Source: Bacteroidales bacterium
Lineage (GTDB): Bacteria; Bacteroidota; Bacteroidia; Bacteroidales; UBA7960
Assembly: GCA_003557805.1 (NCBI GenBank)
Contig: PWNY01000226.1
Location: 1-9,455, forward strand
Length of the DNA stretch: 9,455 bases
Direction of reading: 5' to 3'
In this document: positions 6,587 through 9,455 of the stretch, one piece after another
Position numbering within the stretch: position 1 is the first letter of the stretch
Layout: every line of letters starts with the position of its first letter
The notes under the pieces: generated by a model
Databases searched by the model: none
Told to the model about the DNA's origin: nothing
Seen by the model: the letters and a program-made list of their open reading frames with translations, nothing else
Translations under genes and position numbers: made by a program

Positions 6587-7297
6587 ATGCCTCTGAAAAG
6601 AAGCGAGTTTTCAGCATTCCTGAAAAACTTCCTAAATCTGCTTTACCCCGACCTGTGTTGCAGTTGCAAAACAATTCTTATGCAAGGGGAACAGCATATT
6701 TGCCTTCACTGCAGGTCAGGCCTTCCCTTTACAGGGTTCGAGACGGACAGGGAGAACAGTTTTACAGCCCTGTTCTGGGGAAGGGTGAGGATTGAAACAG
6801 GTACGGCACTGTTGTATTACGTCAAGAAAGGAGTGGTACAGCAACTGATACACTCATTCAAGTACAGGTCAGATATCAGGCTGGGGAGGTTTCTGGGCGG
6901 ATTGCTGGGCGAGTCAATAGTATCATCTGAGCTTTACAGGGAGATTGAAATTATAGTGCCTGTACCCTTGCATCCGGAAAAAGAACGAAAAAGGGGTTTT
7001 AACCAGAGTAAAGTAATTGCTGAGTGCATATCCCGGGCCATGGATGTGCCCTGCCTCGGAAGGGTACTTGAAAGAAGCGGCCACGCAGAGTCCCAAACCA
7101 GGAAAGCACGTTTTGCAAGGTGGGAGAATGTTGCCTCTTCATTTAGCCTGAGACAAGTCGAGGCTGTTAAAGACAGGAATATTTTGCTGGTGGATGATGT
7201 TGTAACCACAGGGGCCACCCTTGAGGCCTGTGCAAATAAGCTTATGGAGGCAGGCGGTGTGAGACTTTGGATGGCAGCACTTGCAATCAGCAGTTAA
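6587..7297 (+). CDS. comF: ComF family protein (phosphoribosyltransferase fold)
   Basis: A 236-residue ComF-family protein. The family is linked to DNA uptake in naturally competent bacteria but is also common in species not known to be competent; its biochemical role is not fully settled. The N-terminus carries a zinc-ribbon-like set of cysteines, C24 and C27 then C39 and C42 (CCSCK and CLHC). The C-terminal phosphoribosyltransferase domain shows VPVPLHPEKERKRGFNQ (124-140) and the PRPP-binding motif ILLVDDVVTTGATL (199-212). The region at about 86-105 (LIHSFKYRSDIRLGRFLG) is also typical. The ATG at 6587 gives MPLKRSEFSAFLKN and the usual length. The frame is open further upstream to about 6425, but that part has no family similarity. 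The gene converges on the lamin-tail gene with 22 bp between stop codons. Confidence 0.93.
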   Translation: MPLKRSEFSAFLKNFLNLLYPDLCCSCKTILMQGEQHICLHCRSGLPFTGFETDRENSFTALFWGRVRIETGTALLYYVKKGVVQQLIHSFKYRSDIRLGRFLGGLLGESIVSSELYREIEIIVPVPLHPEKERKRGFNQSKVIAECISRAMDVPCLGRVLERSGHAESQTRKARFARWENVASSFSLRQVEAVKDRNILLVDDVVTTGATLEACANKLMEAGGVRLWMAALAISS

Positions 7298-7319
7298 GCC
7301 GGGCAACCAGGAACTCGCT

Positions 7320-9455
7320 TCAGAGCCTTGCTCCAAGAACAGCCCTTAGCTTGTAATGTTTTACATTCCCATTTGGGTTATAGGCTTCCACATGTATAAT
7401 ATAGCTACCTACAGATGCCATTTCACCACTATCGTTAGTGCCGTCCCAGCTTATCTCACCTCGTGTGGCGAGCAGTTTGCCCCTGCAGAGTACTCTTATA
7501 AGCCGGCCGTCCATACCGAATACCCTGATATTAGCCGAATAACCCGGTTTTTCCATTCTATAGGCGATGTTTAGTACATCAGCATCTCCGCCGCCGTCAG
7601 GGAAGAATACTTCCGGATATAAACTGAATCCAGTTCCGGCAGCTTCCAGGGCAGGCACGAACTGTGAGTTTGGAAGGCCGGGGCTACCGTAACCGGCCGA
7701 AGAGGCTGCAGAATGCCAGGATGATGCCTCACCGGATGGCCGGTCCGGGTTAAGGCGTTCAAGAGCTATTCCTTTAGTGTCTGAGAATACGGACCAGTGC
7801 ATGCTCTCATCATATACGAGCATGTCGATGACCGAATGCCCCCTGCTTGCAAGTACAACCACGCCATTTCTGTTCGTCATTGCCGGCATACGTTCAAGCT
7901 GTATGAAGGTACCTGGATCACATACGGGAAAGTGGTTCCTTACCGAAGCCGTGTCATCAGTTATCAAAGCAAAACCACCAGGGGGCAACAACATGCTGAT
8001 TTCGCTTATGTGCCTTACTGTTGTCAGCATACCCGCAACAGTATCCTTTGAAGCAAGCACATAGTCTTTCAGGTCGAATGAACTGTCCGACCGGTTATAA
8101 AGTTCCACATATCTTGAGCAGCCCTGTAAGGGGTTAAAGAGTATCTCATTGATAACAATGTCATTAGACACGGCCTGGCCGGGCAATGAAAAAGGCCTTC
8201 TGACACCTGGCAGCTTATGACCAGAACAACCTGCAAGCCCCTTGCCTGTTTCAAGAGTATAAACCCTGCCACTATCAAGAGCAGCATCCAGTATAAGCTC
8301 TGCCCTGTCTGCTGCCGGCAGGTTTACAGTGACTTCCCGGGGGTTGCCTATATCATTATCTATGTAATAGTTACCCGTATCGATAACCGATGCCTCATCC
8401 ATGGATGTGGAAAAGTGCAGAATTATCCTGTCAGGGACTTCACACCCCAGCCACCTGAGACGGGGAATTGAGTTGTCCGGGTTTTCGGCCCTGACAGAAT
8501 TCTCCCTTCCAGGGGTCCCCCCGCTGTTGTCGATTGAAGCGGTCCAGTTCTCTGCTCCCTGGCAGTGGTTATAGGGATCGATTTTTTCCAGCGACCATCC
8601 CCCGGCTGATTTTGCATCATCCCGGTACCAGTCATCCGAATAGGAGACAAAGGAAATCAGCTTCATATTGCTATCCCACAGAACCAGCGTACTGCCACCT
8701 ATTGTTAGTGCATTTGCAGGCAGCCCGGGTATTACAGCAACGTTACCGTAATCCTTAAGCGAGTTGTATCCTGTTTCGGATGTAAGCACCAGGAAGCCCC
8801 CGGGGGGAATATAGGCTCCTGGTATCTCCCTGTACCCTGAACCATACTGAAACCTCCATCCGTCAAGGTATACAGGAAGACCTGTTGTGTTGTAAAGTTC
8901 AAACCAGTCATGAGGGGGAAGGCCAACCACGGGGCTTGAATTTACCATCAGCTCGTTGAATACTATATCAAAGCGTTCGGGAACATACCTGGCAAACTGC
9001 CCGCTGTAATCCTCCATCAGCTGCCCGTCAGCCCCCCTGACCCTGTTGATCTGAATATTATATAAATGGTTCTCCCGGAAGTGCGTTGCGAACAACAGGC
9101 GTACCCTGTGCGGACTGGTGGCATTATACGATACCGACAAAGGGTGCCCGGAACCCTGGTCCACATAATAGTTACCGGTATCTCCACCCGAGTCAGCACA
9201 TACTGGTCCGCTGAAAAGCACATCCAGCGAAGCGGCTGAGGCAGGCTTTACCATTAATACCTCCGGGGGCGCATCAGGCACTATCTCCCCAGCGCTGATG
9301 TTATCAAAATAAAAACCCCTGCTGTTGCTTACGGTATACCGGCACATTATCCCAAACCACCTCGTGGTGGTGTGGGTATTGTCATATACCTCCCCCTGGG
9401 GAACAAACACCCCATCATGCCCGTAATCTGCATAAAACGACCACCTTCCTGCACT
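7320..9455 (-). CDS. Lamin-tail-domain surface/secreted protein, 5' end beyond right edge
   Basis: The visible part is 711 residues and stays open to the last base, so the N-terminus and any signal peptide are outside the window. Numbering from the first visible residue: about 1-58 is the end of a probable concanavalin-like domain (RWFGIMCRYTVSNSRGFYFD); 65-158 is an SbsA-type Ig-like domain; 162-320 is a lamin tail domain (FDIVFNELMVNSSP, DWFELYNTTGLPVYLDGW); 330-427 is a second Ig-like domain; 432-598 is a second lamin tail domain (DIVINEILFNP, RYVELYNRSD); 605-711 is a FlgD-like C-terminal beta domain (FSLYPEVFFPDGGGDADVLN, SWDGTNDSGEMASVGSYI). Both lamin tail units end with a TPGRENS or SPGLPNSQ turn. 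Prokaryotic lamin-tail proteins are usually extracellular and often accompany nucleases or phosphatases, but no catalytic domain is visible. Export by type IX secretion is plausible; the C-terminus lacks an obvious classical sorting signature. The exact role is unknown. Confidence 0.88.
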   Translation of the reverse strand, partial: SAGRWSFYADYGHDGVFVPQGEVYDNTHTTTRWFGIMCRYTVSNSRGFYFDNISAGEIVPDAPPEVLMVKPASAASLDVLFSGPVCADSGGDTGNYYVDQGSGHPLSVSYNATSPHRVRLLFATHFRENHLYNIQINRVRGADGQLMEDYSGQFARYVPERFDIVFNELMVNSSPVVGLPPHDWFELYNTTGLPVYLDGWRFQYGSGYREIPGAYIPPGGFLVLTSETGYNSLKDYGNVAVIPGLPANALTIGGSTLVLWDSNMKLISFVSYSDDWYRDDAKSAGGWSLEKIDPYNHCQGAENWTASIDNSGGTPGRENSVRAENPDNSIPRLRWLGCEVPDRIILHFSTSMDEASVIDTGNYYIDNDIGNPREVTVNLPAADRAELILDAALDSGRVYTLETGKGLAGCSGHKLPGVRRPFSLPGQAVSNDIVINEILFNPLQGCSRYVELYNRSDSSFDLKDYVLASKDTVAGMLTTVRHISEISMLLPPGGFALITDDTASVRNHFPVCDPGTFIQLERMPAMTNRNGVVVLASRGHSVIDMLVYDESMHWSVFSDTKGIALERLNPDRPSGEASSWHSAASSAGYGSPGLPNSQFVPALEAAGTGFSLYPEVFFPDGGGDADVLNIAYRMEKPGYSANIRVFGMDGRLIRVLCRGKLLATRGEISWDGTNDSGEMASVGSYIIHVEAYNPNGNVKHYKLRAVLGARL
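7662..9263 (-). repeat. Internal two-unit repeat: Ig-like + lamin tail domain
   Basis: The lamin-tail gene contains two tandem copies of the same domain pair. Unit 1 is at about 9263-8496 and unit 2 at about 8468-7662. The Ig-like domains share DTGNYYVDQGSGHP and DTGNYYIDNDIGNP. At DNA level this gives a 17-base match with one mismatch between 9166-9182 and 8365-8381 (TAATAGTTACC, then G or C, then GTATC). The lamin tail domains share a NE(L/I)-(M/F)NP-like start and a (F/V)ELYN core. Outside these anchors the copies are well diverged, so this is an old duplication or recruitment, not a recent tandem repeat. Confidence 0.6.

Noticed and set aside
7298..7319. Possible terminator between convergent comF and the lamin-tail gene
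   Set aside because: Only 22 bases, with no stem of useful length and no T-run on either strand.
9408..9410. GTG start for the lamin-tail protein at 9410
   Set aside because: The frame continues upstream without a stop to the right edge (visible residues ending SFYADYGHDG before it), and the preceding residues fit the same beta-sandwich domain, so the gene is truncated by the window.

Overview
The window looks like chromosomal core DNA from a member of the Bacteroidota, probably an anaerobic Bacteroidales or Marinilabiliales-type lineage. The evidence is the Bacteroidota-style PheT and RbfA sequences, TAnnTTTG-type -7 promoter boxes, the lack of strong Shine-Dalgarno sequences, a class I fumarase, and a lamin-tail/Ig-like surface protein with a FlgD-like C-terminus. 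Organism assignment is inference from sequence style, not from a search.

Layout, left to right. (1) 1-441, minus strand: the N-terminal 147 residues of a class I [4Fe-4S] fumarase, running off the left edge. (2) 442-534: a compact divergent promoter region. (3) 535-2947, plus strand: a tight three-gene cluster of rbfA, a SAM-dependent methyltransferase with a hydrophobic C-terminal stretch, and a LolC/LolE-type permease. The last two overlap by one base (TAATG). (4) 6381-2952, minus strand: a membrane-anchored coiled-coil protein of unknown function, followed 52 bp downstream by pheT (phenylalanyl-tRNA synthetase beta subunit). pheT converges on the permease gene with only 4 bp between stop codons. 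(5) 6382-6586: a 205-bp divergent intergenic region with a 16-bp imperfect stem-loop and two minus-strand -7-like boxes. (6) 6587-7297, plus strand: comF, a phosphoribosyltransferase-fold protein. (7) 7320-9455, minus strand: a large exported-type protein made of two Ig-like + lamin-tail units and a FlgD-like C-terminal domain. It is open through the right edge, so its N-terminus is missing.

Most of the window is housekeeping: TCA cycle, 30S maturation, lipoprotein or envelope transport, tRNA charging and DNA uptake. I found no tRNA, rRNA, CRISPR array, insertion sequence, phage gene or clear defence system, and I do not claim a new system. The items most worth following up are the uncharacterised membrane-anchored coiled-coil protein upstream of pheT, the stem-loop in its probable leader, the near-leaderless rbfA promoter, the methyltransferase coupled to a Lol-type permease, and the duplicated architecture of the lamin-tail protein.
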